The notes beneath the pieces are model-generated. The model was given only the letters and a program-made list of their open reading frames with translations, had not been told where the DNA came from and did no database searches. The position numbers and the translations under genes were made by a program. Below, piece by piece: positions 35,475 through 46,969 of a stretch of DNA of 64,000 bases. The stretch is from Anaspis maculata (lineage: Eukaryota; Arthropoda; Insecta; Coleoptera; Scraptiidae), in contig OX421963.1 of NCBI GenBank assembly GCA_949128115.1, forward strand, positions 4,650,001-4,714,000, written 5' to 3'. Within the stretch, counting starts at the first letter, position 1. Each line of letters starts with the position of its first letter.

Positions 35475-36764
35475 GTGAAGTTCTCCCTCTATCAGAAAAT
35501 ACCAAAAGCTATTGTGTCTATCGGGCAATAGAAACGTAAAATCATCTTTTCTGTAGCCGTTATTCCATTTTCAGAAAAAAAGTAGGTGTGAAACTTGTTT
35601 AATGAAAAACTGATGCTCTGACTTTGTAATATAAATAGGCGTGAGCAATTGATGCTGTTTTTGTCCAAGATGAACATAAATATAGGATTTGTCGGTAATT
35701 TTTATTTTTGACAGCTTCAGACAATGATGCCCCTAAATAAAGAAACCACAATTTTTTTGTAGAGAATTTATTATTTTTGGGATTAGCACTGTAATTATCA
35801 ACTGTTCACTCATCAGTCTTATCACTTGGGTCTGTTTCGAAGATGAGAAGAAGAACCTATGACCAATGCTCAGCTTTATTGGCCATCACAAAATATTCTT
35901 ACATGTTTCTCATTCAAAGATCCAGGAGAGAAATTCCACCTTGCGCGTACTATTCACGCCACTATCAAGCCGAAATGTTTCATGGCTACCGGAGTCCACT
36001 TCATAGGCAACGACATACCGTGTTTCCTTTGAGACCCACCTTATATTGTTGAAATGATCGTCCACAGGAACAGTTTTAGAGAAAAGTGTCTAGGTGAATT
36101 TTTTGACTAGATATTTAAAGCCCCAAAATCGTAGGAGGCACAGAGGTGTAAGTCCAAATATTTTGATATGTTCTTTCTTAGAGGTCATACCAGTTATATA
36201 TCAATATTCAACTTTGTGCGACATTGCTTGAGGCTTGAAATTCTCACAGGGTTTTTCCCTCGGTTTTTCCTGAAATATCCGGGCGACAAATTGACACTTA
36301 ACCGCCTTTCCTGCAAAACTAACCAATCGGAAGAGTTACAAAGGCTCCCTCACACACTCAAGTACTAACAACAAATCTCTCTTGTTCATTTGAAACATAT
36401 CTTATATCGATCGGATACTCCGTTCACTTGCAGGAACAGCTTGGAGATAGGTATCTCTCTAATTCTTAGAATTTGACATTTGAGGATGAAAATCAAAGGA
36501 CGCACAACGGTGTAAGTCCGAGTATTTTGATATGTTGTTCCGTAGGTCCAATAGAACATAATATGATAATATATAACATACATAATATAGTATAATATAT
36601 TATATTATACCAAAATTCAGCTTTGCGCAAATTTGTTACGGGTTACCTCGATTTTTCGACTAGAATGCCTCGGGCTATAGGTAACGTGACCATACGTTCC
36701 GTTTCGAACGGGACTGTCTCTTTCTTCGGTTCTCCGTCCCGGTGTCCCCGAAAAGAGCCTCGGG
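35475..36764. other. Dispersed repeats and AT-rich tract; left part of an older element
   Basis: Two plus-oriented copies of the TATTTTGATATGTT repeat are at 36146-36330 and 36508-36660, and between them is a TATA-rich tract (36555-36610). From ~36680 the sequence GTGACCATACGTTCCGTTTC and CGGGACTGTC begins what looks like another DNA element. It is interrupted by the hAT at 36765 and seems to continue after 40408 (AAAATTGTCCCGTTTTCCC). Confidence 0.45.
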
Positions 36765-37523
36765 CAGTGTCGGACTGGTCCACCAGGCAACCGGGCGAAC
36801 GCCCGGTAGGCCAATCCCCAGTTTGGAGGCCAAATTTTCCACATTTGGGAAAAATTGCACTTTGATGTTTTTTTAAATCCAAATTTTCAATTTTGTATCA
36901 AAGTCTTGTCCACTTTTGTTTGTGCTATTTAGTAGTCACTAGTCGTGGAATGAGAAGATTGTATGTGTGGGGCTCCCGCTGATGCTCCCGCAGTTGGTTT
37001 GTTTTATCTGCCATCTAGTCGTGCTCTTTCTTTACCGTCTATGTAGAATTTACATCTTTAGCCACATGCAGAAATTATCGACAAATCCGCAAGTAGAGTA
37101 TATCTTTGAAATCAGAACTGTTGATGAGCTTATATGCAAAAACCCGCTGGGTTTCATTTTTGTTCGCTATTATTTCTGTAATTCCTGGACAAAATGTTGA
37201 AATGATGTTACCAGCGGCGATTCTGGATAATATGCGATCTTTCTAGACTCTTCCCGTTAGATCACAGTGTACTAGTGCGAAGCGTTCTGGTGTATTCCGG
37301 AGCGCGCGTGTAGGCTTTTTCCCGTACAACTGTATGGGGACTTCAGCAGTGGGTCAAGCTACATCTGTCCATTTTGGCGGAGGCGCCGGTTCTAGAGCAC
37401 GGCAGAATTATACGGGTAATTTTTCCGGATTTTCCGGGAGTCGTATGGAAACCGTATGTCGGCTCACTGTGGAGACTGCTGGAGAATGCATGGAACATTC
37501 GAGATGAATCAGTCGGACCTATA

Positions 37524-38419
37524 CAGGATTATTCAAAAGTCCGGAATAAAATTGATAATTTTTGACCATATTTTCTCCAGAAAAAACGCTTGAACAGGTC
37601 AATTTTCAAAAACGGTAAGTCATTTCTCCATGATACGTGTCATGATCTACCGTCAACCCCCTAGCCCCCAGCCACCCCTAGTATTTTTTTAAATCGCATT
37701 CTATGGTTTGAGGGGGTTCGTTGGAAAGCTTTTCAAAAACTGTGTTCAGATCTACCTTCAAAAATGGTTGGACTTCAAAGGGGTTGAGGATCAAGAGCTC
37801 AAAGGAGACCGCAACACAAAAATCGAGTCCATATTTCATTTCACTAACTTGAGGGGAAGGTAGTTCAAGAGTATACGGAACGAATCTAAATTTTCCATAC
37901 GAGTCCGATCAGCCGATAAAACGTTCTGGAAATATTATTGTGACGTCACTTGGGAAGATGTTTTCACCTAGATTTTCACCTATCACGTACCCATGGTCTT
38001 GTTATTGCTGTTATTGTCGTTCTGAGAAACGTCATTGTCTTCAAACAATCAGTGATTACTATGGCAGGCTTGAAACCGTCGTCATCTCATCGGCAACGGA
38101 ATCAGGTTTAGGTATGCCCGTGAGTAGCTATATGTAGCCCGTGAAAATTTGCCCCTATGACGTCATTGTCGTTCTTGATTATAGCCTCAGCGTCCGCCAC
38201 GAGATAAGTAAATTCACAGGACGACCCTGTGGAATGGTTCTAGTTTTTTCAACTCTTTCATCTGAGACCGACTTGTATTTTGTGTTGTGGTCTCCTTTAA
38301 GGGTTGAGGGGTTGACGATAGATCATGACACGTATAATGGCAAAACGACTCACCGCTTTTAAAAATCGACCTGTTACTAAGAAAAAATTGTCAAAAGTTA
38401 CAAATTTTGAATAACCCGG
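37524..38419. mobile_element. TA-flanked foldback inside the hAT
   Basis: Ends CAGGATTATTCAAAA and CCGGGTTATTCAAAA (complement of the right end) sit between TA dinucleotides. The arms pair through AACAGGTCRATTTT, GTGTCATGATCTA-CGTCAACCCC and GGAGACC-CAACACAAAA. It is similar in kind to the CAGGGTGATTC elements elsewhere in the window, pointing to Tc1/mariner-type mobilisation. Confidence 0.7.
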
Positions 38420-39522
38420 TATAAAGCATCAATTGTCGCCTCACGAGCAGTTATGAATTGGAATGCGAAGTGGTAGCGAGCGAATTAAAAGCGAGTAGTA
38501 ATCACAGCGATATTCCTAAGTGAATAGTTGTTGGCGTGTATTCATTGTAGTGCGCAGTAATAAGCAGTGTGTATTTTAAAACGATCGTTTCAATTATATT
38601 CGAACCTGTACGCGAAAAACGTAACATTAATGAATATTTCCCTTTCTTCTGTTGTTATTGTAGTGTATTTTGACCTGATAAATAAACGGGCAAACTCTTA
38701 TGGCGGGAAAAAGCCGATAAGGAGAAAAACATTTAATTTTTATTTGGTGTATTTTAAGCAAAAGTTTTGAGTTTGAAGAAATCTATGGACAATTTGGTCA
38801 GCGTCTTTTTTGTGCTATTAGCATTATTACTATATGCTGTATGCTGATGTTGAAAGATTCCACTAGTTGATAGCAGTGCGAGGAATCAATAGGACTTATT
38901 TTTGATTCTATCGAGAACATAGTATCCGACAAACTATTCGATTTCTCACGATCAGAATATTTTTTTCTCTTCCGACCAATTCTGTAGCCCTGATGAGTTT
39001 TCTCGGAGTATTAAAATAAAGCTCCTTAATTTCTTGGCTCAGATTTTTCATTGTCGAACTTTTGGTTCTTCAACTTTTTCATTCCCATGTGCATGTGGGG
39101 TACCTAAAGAACCGTGCAGTATTGGTAAAGTTAGGCTGAAATAAGTACAAGTGCATATTGGATCTGGAGTATTTTCCTAGATATTTTCTGAACAACTTTT
39201 TTTGAAGCATATCCTTTTAGGTGATTTTCAAAACACAGCAAAGATTAATTCGTTGCAGCAACTTCATCCAATTTTCAATTTTTTTGATAAAATCATGAAG
39301 TTTGTGCGTTTTTCGGGTGAAAATCTGTGCTCAAAATGTAGGATAGGATAAACTCGTGTTGAGGATTTATTCTTGCATATCCTTTCAGCCAATGCTCAAA
39401 AATATATCGATTGTTTGAATTCTATACTCATTTAATTATATTTTCTATTTTCTTCCATAAAACAGTGAAGTTTAGATGTTATGTTTATCGGGAGCTACGA
39501 AGAATAGTTGCAATAATAGTCC

Positions 39523-40182
39523 GTGAAATGTTGTTGGGCAAATTTTATTGATATTGTTACGAGCGGCGATTCTGGAAAACACACGATTTTTCTAGACTCT
39601 TCCCATCAGGTCGCACTGTGCAAAGGACGTCATGGCTTGGGCTGTGTTAAAAGCGCTGGCAGATTTCCGCGACATTCAATGTTGAATGATATAATTAAGA
39701 GAACGCTCAACTCCATCGACATCCCTTGCCTTCGAGAACCTTCAGGTCTCTTTAGAGACGATGGTAAAAGACCAGATGGTCTAACACTGACTCCATGGTC
39801 CAAGGGCCGGTCTCTTGTGTGGGACGCTACATGTGTGGACACTTTGGCAGCATCTTATGTACATTCAACCTCTATTAAGGCAGGTTCAGCAGCAGAGACA
39901 GCTGCACAAAAGAAACACCGCAAATATTCAATCATCAAAAATTCTTATACCTTTTTAGCGTTCTCAGTAGAAACATTCGGTCCTTGGAGTAGAGAAGCTT
40001 CTGATTTCATTGATATTTTAGGTTCAAAATTAAAGTTTACCACTGGTGATCCTCGTTCTGCGAGATACCTCAAACAAAAAATCTCAATTGCAATACAACG
40101 TGGGAATGCAGCTAGTGTTTTGGGTTCTCTTCGTTCCATTCCTTCTACTAAACTAGAAGAAATTTTTTATATTGTTACGTAG
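39523..40182 (+). pseudogene. LINE C-terminal endonuclease-like domain
   Basis: The 219-aa frame contains a zinc-knuckle remnant (LCKGRHGLGC), SAGRFPRHSMLNDIIKR, then [28 protein letters not shown]. The RPDG … WDAT pair looks like the catalytic core of a PD-(D/E)xK endonuclease, a domain found after the reverse transcriptase in some LINEs. FGPWSREASDF and RYLKQKISIAIQRGNAAS follow. The first ~25 residues have no family similarity and probably read through 5' junction sequence. A ~60-bp stretch upstream (CGGCGATTCTGGA … TTCTAGACTCTTCCC) is repeated at 37208-37265. The copy is 5'-truncated, and ends in a 3' UTR and poly-A near 40265. The catalytic role is inference. Confidence 0.65.
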
Positions 40183-40408
40183 CACTTACCTAACTTTTAA
40201 ATTTTATTATATCATTTCATATATTTTCAAAACTTCATTCCTGCAATAAAGATTTTTAAAAGTTGAAAAAAAAAAAAAATACTATCATCAAAAACGTCAC
40301 CTGCGGCGCTAACTGGGGGAGAACTTTCTGCTCCACCTTCGGTTTTGGAGGCCACTTTCATTCTTTGCCCGGTAGGCCAAAATTTGCCAGTTCGACGCTG
40401 GCCTCGGG

Positions 40409-40984
40409 ACGCAAAATTGTCCCGTTTTCCCAACCGCGGCACAAATGCACCAGTATTGAAAGTCTTTTCTCTAAAATGAACAAATTGTAGACGTCTGAAA
40501 ATACCCAGTTACAGGTTCCTGTCCTTATGGCAATAACAGATACAATACAAATATTTGAAAAAATCGTGCCAAGAACTTCATTTTTATCTAAAATCATCAC
40601 TCAGCTGTATTAAAACCCATTTGTTTCTCTGACAAATATAAAAATATATGCCGTTCACGTTTTAAATTCAGTAGAATTATTTTTTAAAGCAAAAATAAAT
40701 TGACAAGCTGGGTGGGCTACGTCTACGGCTGATGGCAGCTGCAAAGTTTTAGAGCGAAACTATCAGCGGTCATCGGCCGTATTCTCCCAGCGTCTCGGCT
40801 TGTCACTTTATTTTTGCTCCAAAAAGTCATTCTACTGAAAATAGATGGTGTATGGGATATTTATATCCATATGTATTTCTTAAGTAATAAATCAATACTT
40901 TTTGATGAATGAAGAGCTAATTTATATATTTTTTCATCGATAACCTAGGTCGGTATTCATAAAGAAAACTCACATTTGATCACG
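40409..40984. other. Continuation of older element plus spacer
   Basis: The first ~70 bp appear to resume the element interrupted at 36764. The rest is AT-rich with a loose inverted repeat around 40675-40835 (TTTAAAGCAAAAATAAATTGACAAGC … GCTTGTCACTTTATTTTTGC), which may be a small MITE. Confidence 0.4.
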
Positions 40985-41814
40985 CTACTTGAGCTGCCCT
41001 AAACAGTAAGGAGCACACCTCCAAAATCTTAGCGACTGTTGAAAAGGGACACTTTGACTCTGACTGGAACAGAATTCTACTCTCTATTAACAATACAAAG
41101 TACAAGTTTTTGAATAACATCACCAGCACCTATGATTTGCACAACAAAGATATCCCACTGTACCTCAAAAGATTTTTCTTACAGCTTAGAACAACAAACG
41201 ACCATTTCTTCACATTATATATCGAAGGTATCTCATACAAAATTAATTGCAATAACATCTGCACAATGTGCAACCTCAAATCACGCGAAACTCTCGAACA
41301 CATCATCTTTGAGTGCCCACTGTACCGAGAATTCAGACACAATCTCAAGGGCCTACCGTTGCACCTGGATGAAATTTTGCTGAGCACTAACAGAACCGTG
41401 GTTACAACCCTATACAAATATGTTGTCAACGCCCTAACACTGAGATCGTTTGTGCTTTTTGAATGAATAACAGTCTTACTTTCCTCGCCTATTCCGTCAC
41501 CAGCAAGATCTTTTTTTTTTCTATGGGGAATTTGCAATCTGCGCTTGTCTTATCATATAGAAACTGTATTTTACTTGGTATTAAATTTTCCTTTTTCCGT
41601 TGTATTTCTGATAACGAGCAAACTTGAGAATATCTGTTTATGTTTTTGATCTGCTGTGTATTTTTTTTTATACTATTATTTTGTATCTACTTTAGTAAGA
41701 TGGACGTATACTTAAGTTCCGTCAAAATATTGAACTTCTTGCTAAAAACAACTGTTTGAAGAGCAATGAACTATTCTATTCTATTCTATTCTATTCTATT
41801 CTACTTGAGCTGCC
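40985..41814 (+). mobile_element. 5'-truncated LINE with target duplication
   Basis: The ~14-bp target duplication CTACTTGAGCTGCC lies at 40985-40998 and 41801-41814. The insert (40999-41800) encodes only the ORF2 C-terminus, from about KYKFLNNIT through IPLYLKRFFLQLR and the zinc-knuckle-like CTMCNLKSRETLEHIIFECP, ending at a TGA near 41464. The 3' end is a six-copy CTATT pentamer tail. The protein is clearly homologous to the C-terminus of the LINE at 52245-56833 (which has the same Cys-x2-Cys … His … Cys layout and REFR motif), but it uses a different tail repeat, so it is a separate subfamily. Confidence 0.9.
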
Positions 41815-42063
41815 AAAATGTATGGAACTGGCCAATCAAATCTTATACATTTTGACTAGCAAGGGGCCTCTGATGCCACTGAAAAGTGGATTAGTAGAAG
41901 CAGTAGAACTCCTCGTGTACCTTTATTTTGAAAATTCAAATTTGGCATTCGACCTCTTCAAAGAGAAATGTATGGACAATGCTATTGGATTTCCAAATTA
42001 AAAAAAAATCAAATTTTAGATGTCCCGTTTTGAGTCAAAACATAAATTGTCACGTTAGCTATA
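41815..42063. other. Short spacer with a 60-codon frame
   Basis: The frame at about 41816-42001 continues from the LINE tail and has no recognisable motif. Nothing else is seen. Confidence 0.3.
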
Positions 42064-43220
42064 CAGGGTGATTCATAAGTGACCTTACATAGGCTAATGG
42101 GAGATAGAGGACTTCAAGGCGAGTCAGGATCCACTGAAGAAATTTTGTTTTCTCCATTGGTTACGAAGATACAGGGTGTTTTGTGTGTTTAGTATGAAAC
42201 TTTGATAAGCGATATATCTGAAACGGCTGAAGATATTTTCTTGAAATTCACCAGTAATGTTTCTCTATTGGAAATTACCCTAAAGCCATACTGGGTGAGT
42301 CAAAATCCAAGGCCGGGATTGAAAAAATGTGCCCTTTTTTTATTTGATCAAAAAGTATATTTTCTGACCGCTTTTCTAAAAAACTGCCATCGGATTCGCA
42401 AAGCTAAGGAAAAATGCTTCAAGAATCACTCTTCAATTTAGATGGCACACCTAAACCGTTTCGACATAAAAATTTAAAGTGAAATTTATGGGTCAGTTTC
42501 CATTTTTGACCGGACATAATCGACTCATTGTTTGATTGAATTCATTCAAATTCATTTTTTAGCTTGTCCTTGTGGAATAGAAGGGCTTGGTAGGGAGAAA
42601 ATAGCCGAAGATTTTTTTTGACAACCAAATCGAGTCTCATTTTGATTTCACTCTCGATTTTGTCATGAAAAAAAAATGGTCGACTCCGGAATTTTTCACA
42701 CAACCAAGCTCTTCTATTCAACAGAGACAAGCCAAAAAATGAATTTTGATGAATTTAATCAAACAAGAGTCGATTATGTCCGGTCGAAAATGGGAACTCA
42801 CCCACAAATTTTACTTTTAATTTTATTGTCGAAACGGTTCAGGTGTGCCATCTAAATTGGGGAATGATTCTTGAAGCATTTTTCCTTAGCTTTTTGAATC
42901 CGATAGCAGTTTTTTAAAAAAGCAATCAGAAAATGTACTTTTTGATTAAACAAAAAAGGGGCACCTTTGTTCTAGCCCGGCCCTGGATTCTGACTTACCC
43001 GGTATGGCTTCGGGATGAGTTCCAATAGAGAAATATTACTGATGAATTTCAACAAAATATTTCTGGCCGTATCGCTTATAAAAGTTTCATACGAAACACA
43101 CAAAACACCCTGTATCTTCGTAACCATTGGAGAAAATGAAATTTCTTCAATGGATCCTGACTCGCCTCGAAAAGCTCTATCTCCCATTAGCCTATGTAAG
43201 GTCACTCATGAATCACCCTG
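42064..43220. mobile_element. Near-complete 1.16 kb palindrome, TA-flanked
   Basis: Ends CAGGGTGATTCATAAGTGAC and CAGGGTGATTCATGAGTGAC (complement of the right end) lie between TA dinucleotides. The two ~570-bp arms pair almost to the centre (about 42640) through TAGGCTAATGGGAGATAGA, ATACAGGGTGTTTTGTGTG, GAAACGGTT-AGGTGTGCCATC and CGACTC-TTGTTTGATT. It also contains an internal TACAGGGTGTT pair. It is noncoding. Its right TA abuts the start of copy B. Confidence 0.85.
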
Positions 43221-43906
43221 TATACACTGAGAGAAAAGATTTCGAATATTTATTATGGAAAACACAGACTCGTTCATAGTTAACAAATGCCTTATTTAAC
43301 CCTTAACTGGCGTTGTGGTGTCCCAGGGACCGCTCCGAATATATTTTTGTCACTACCTCCGCCACTTTTTATTATTTTGCGCCGTTTCTCTCAGTACCTT
43401 CCGCATTCAGTGTCTTGTAAACCTGGGTGAATTGCCGCCGAGGTCGACCTGCTAATTTAGATAATATTAGGGTGTTGCGGTCCCACGGACCTCACGACGC
43501 ACGGCAGGCAATAAATCGAGATTCTTCTATATTTGCAAATAACACGGTTTTCACACTTTAGACTCCACAAGATGGCAAAAATACCTGTTCCTGATGCAGT
43601 AAGGTACGATGATCCAGATTTTGAGGATGAGGTGATGCTCTATCGGCCGAATCTTGGGGGGAGAACTTTCGATGCTTGAAGAAAAACATGCCATCATTGT
43701 CCGTCAGAAAAAGGGAAAACTGCATAGGTACTTGTGTCATTCTTGAAAAAAGCCTATTTGCTTAGAATGCAGCAGAAAAATTTGTCTAGAATGCGCCAAC
43801 AACAAACCTGACTGATCAGAAATTCACTATTCTAACCCCTTGCAGGTTTTTTCTTCTGCAATTTTTTTTCTGTTCTGTAGACTCTTTTATATTTGCTTAT
43901 ATGTAT

Positions 43907-45914
43907 TGTGGCAGAACGGCTTAGAATTATAAAATAAAGGGGAATGAAATATTTAGGAATAAAATTAGCATTACGGGCGATATCGCGAAATGAAAAAAAT
44001 AGGAGAAGGAATGCGAAATATATCGATTTTTGCCGGCCAGCATCGGAGTGACACCGGATGCAAGAAAGATGCAGGCATCGACGTTGGTAGGCCAGAGGGT
44101 TGTGACGGGAGACGGGGTGTGGGAAAATAACATAGGTCCAAGAACAGTGACGCTGGGAGGGGATTCGAGTGGTAAGAGTCGAGCACGACGGGTGTATTTT
44201 GCGGGAAGATAACTAATATTTTTGAAGAAGAATAAATTAAGAAAAGTGCTAAAACACTGTGATAGATTTGTAGTAAATCAGTGACGTGGAAGGAAAACCT
44301 TAAGGCAAGTCTGATTTCTATTGTAATCGAATGCGAATGGTTTAAATAAGGTTGAAGTAATTGTTTTGGTTTAAAAAAATGATAGTAGGTTTTGTTTGAT
44401 CTTTTGAACAGCCATGATAAGCGTCAAGCCGATTTGAATTCTTTGTAATTGCTCTGAGCTTTTAAAATGCGGCCCCTTGTTTTCAGATAACTACCTTCCA
44501 GATGCAAGAAAAAGGGTGAAACCTCAGCAACCCTTTTGAGAGATTTGGCTTCCGACAGAGCATGATTTGGTAGACTCTATTAGCTGAGACAAGCACTAGC
44601 AGTATTTATGCAAATCAAATCTGGGCAAAATCTTGATTACGCGTTATGTTCCCTCATAGAATAAGATATGTAACCCTTTCGCGCGACAAAGAATTTAAAG
44701 GCATGAGGCCGAGTTTCCAAAGAGAAACCCCTTGAGTAATGCTAAGAAAATTCAGTGTCGTTCCGAAACACTTCAAGATAAAAATGAACGTGACATAAAA
44801 TTTTGCAGGCTAATTAATTAGAGGCTCATTGCGATGACTTGTACTCCGTATTGTAAATTTGTGTAATGGTATTGAACCTGTATGAAACCGAGCTGCTGGA
44901 TAAGTCTTTAAATTGTAAACTATAGCACCAGCTGGATATAAAATCTATGGACTGTCAACACTCAAATTTTATGTAAATTATTTGATCAATAATTAAATAA
45001 TGGCTATAAATTCGAAAGATCAAGACAAAACTTAGTGAACAACAATCTCTCTCTAAGTACAATTAAACCGTAAAGATTTCTCTTCGTACCAGGGTGAATG
45101 GGAGAAAGGGGAGAAAGGGTTGAACAAAAACTGGAAAAAGGATAAGTAAATTAGGCAGGGAATTGCACTCAAGTAAACTAGGAAATGGCTTCACCCATAA
45201 TTCTGAAAATTAGGAAGAATGAGAACGGAATTAATTTGCAAGGGTTGAACAAATTCGTCGTAGGATTGCACACGGTATTAGGATGTACTTTTCTTTCAGA
45301 AACCGAATGTAAGCCGAATAAAACAATTCCGAACGCTAGCTGAACGTCAGCACGTCAGGAAATTATAAAATAAATAATTAAGGTGAATTTAATTAATTTG
45401 GCGATGATTGATTAATTTGTAATAAAATTGAGGTGTGGTTAAATGACTTTGTTTATTTTTTCAATGTTTATTCAATTCATTCCCTTTAAAAAGAACGTGG
45501 GGTTACTACTAGAGTAGGCTTGAGGTATTAGTACGACGTGAAGTTGAGGTAGGTGTAATTGATTTAAATAACTCAGGTAAAGGTAAAATAAAATCTACGG
45601 CACAACGAAATATGACTTAGGGTAATTAGACGCATCACAGCTTAATTAATTTAATGTAGAGAAGGGGGGGTATCACAAAAAAGGGGCCGGTGACGAGGAT
45701 TATTACAAAATGTTACCGTGAGGTTGGGATGTTACAAAATAGTTGTCGTGACGCAGAACGTTACAAATGGTTACCGTGATGACCAGAATCTTACAGAATA
45801 GTGTCCGGTGATCAGAATTTTACAGTTGGTGCCGCAGTGACCAAAGAACTTACAAATGGTGCTCGGTGACTCAGGATTGTTACAGTAGGTGCCATGACTT
45901 TAGGATAATTTACA
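43907..45914 (+). repeat. 5' LTR, 2008 bp
   Basis: Begins TGTGGCAGAACGG and ends GGATAATTTACA. It is the same length as the 3' LTR, and reading both side by side I count about six substitutions (for example near 44511, 44537, 44573, 45256-45257 and 45416), roughly 0.3%. The last ~230 bp hold the primer-binding-site-like array. A 68-aa minus frame and a 60-aa plus frame are present in both LTRs, only because the LTRs are identical there. Confidence 0.95.
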
Positions 45915-45938
45915 GTGGTGCCGTGACCAGGATTAAAG
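45683..45938 (+). repeat. Tandem array of primer-binding-site-like units
   Basis: About nine imperfect units of 25-32 bp follow the pattern TGGTGCCGTGACCAGGAT, then a T-rich link and TTACA. Visible units include GGCCGGTGACGAGGATTATT, TTACCGTGATGACCAGAATC, TGGTGCCGCAGTGACCAAAG, TGGTGCTCGGTGACTCAGGA and AGGTGCCATGACTTTAGGAT. The LTR ends inside the TTACA of the eighth unit and the ninth unit (TGGTGCCGTGACCAGGAT at 45916) is the expected primer-binding site. The same array without the last unit is at 50100-50331. Confidence 0.8.
45915..45933 (+). promoter_or_regulatory. Candidate minus-strand primer-binding site
   Basis: TGGTGCCGTGACCAGGAT begins one base after the 5' LTR. The leading TGG matches the CCA end of a tRNA. 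I cannot assign the tRNA without a tRNA set. Confidence 0.6.
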
Positions 45939-46969
45939 GTAATTAGAAGCAATGATTGGATAAATGATTGAAAATGAACAAAGTTAAAAGGCTAGGAAAA
46001 TCAAAACACGCGCATATATAGAAAAGGACCGAGAGTAGGTGGAATTTCGCCAAGGGTGTTTATAATGGTACTGGGCGTGGGCGAACAGATGTGGAAAGGG
46101 TCGTTCCGGGAGCAGGTAGCAAGATGTGGGTCGAAAAATACACAACGGAGTGACAAAAGCTCACTTTAAACTACGACTATAATTTGCATAGGGTGAATTT
46201 TCAAACTAAATAAGCCATTTAAATATGATGGACCACGGTGCTGAAATTTTACAAATCAGGGAATAAATAGGGGTAGGCAAAATTGAAGCGTAGCAGATGT
46301 ATTCGTAAAATAAAAAATACAGAGTAGCTGATCAAATTATGAGAGCGGAAGAAAATTAAAGGGATAAACCGAGTGAAAGGAAATAATCGAAGAAGTAAGA
46401 TTTGAGGAAACACCCCAAGCAATTGATAAAAAAAAAGGAAAATCTATCGCTTAAACCGAGGCCTAAACACACGATCGTAATGTATGAGGTGTACCGCCAG
46501 AAATTGACAAGAAAAATCAGGAAGTTTATGGCTAATGGTGTAAATGCGAAATAATTCGGGACACAAATTAAAGATATTCTAAAAGTGTGAAGGGCGGTAG
46601 GTAGCAGGCCTGTTGCTTGTTAGGAGGGTGACTCAACGGGAGGCGTAGGTAGAAAAAAACTCTGGCGAAAGGCACATTCCATTCGACACAGATGTGACTT
46701 TTGAAACCTGAGAATTTAAACTAAAACGCAGCGAAACAAACTTGGCGAGCGAAAAGCGACCTAAAAATCTAAAATGCGAAGTCGGATTAAAAGGGATAAA
46801 TGATTTTTTTAATCTGGGGGGCAGCAATAAATTTGGTTCAACAATAACCTAAAGGGATGATTCGGTAGAGCATATTGTACTTAAAGAGAAATGTTGACTT
46901 GAGAGATTTTAAATTAATGAGTTATAATTAAACAAAGTGAAATTGTAGCTGCAACAAAACAGTAATTAG

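Larger units (their letters stand above)
36765..40400. mobile_element. hAT element with 8-bp target duplication
   Basis: The element begins CAGTGTCGGACTGG and ends CCAGTTCGACGCTG, a 14-bp imperfect inverted repeat with CAG…CTG ends. GCCTCGGG is duplicated exactly at 36757-36764 and 40401-40408. An 8-bp duplication with CAGxG ends is diagnostic of hAT. Subterminal GCCCGGTAGGCC is at ~36798 left and as GGCCTACCGGGC's complement context at ~40368 right. No hAT transposase frame is visible. The body carries a TA-flanked foldback (37524-38419) and a LINE fragment (~39560-40275), so it is nonautonomous. Confidence 0.9.

Noticed and set aside
41130..41537. 135-aa minus-strand frame
   Set aside because: It is the antisense of the truncated LINE ORF2 C-terminus.
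43572..43810. Intact piggyBac transposase
   Set aside because: Only N- and C-terminal pieces remain, frames are broken and the catalytic core is absent.
43927..44212. Small frames repeated at 48344-48629
   Set aside because: They recur only because the two LTRs are nearly identical; no domain or start context supports them.
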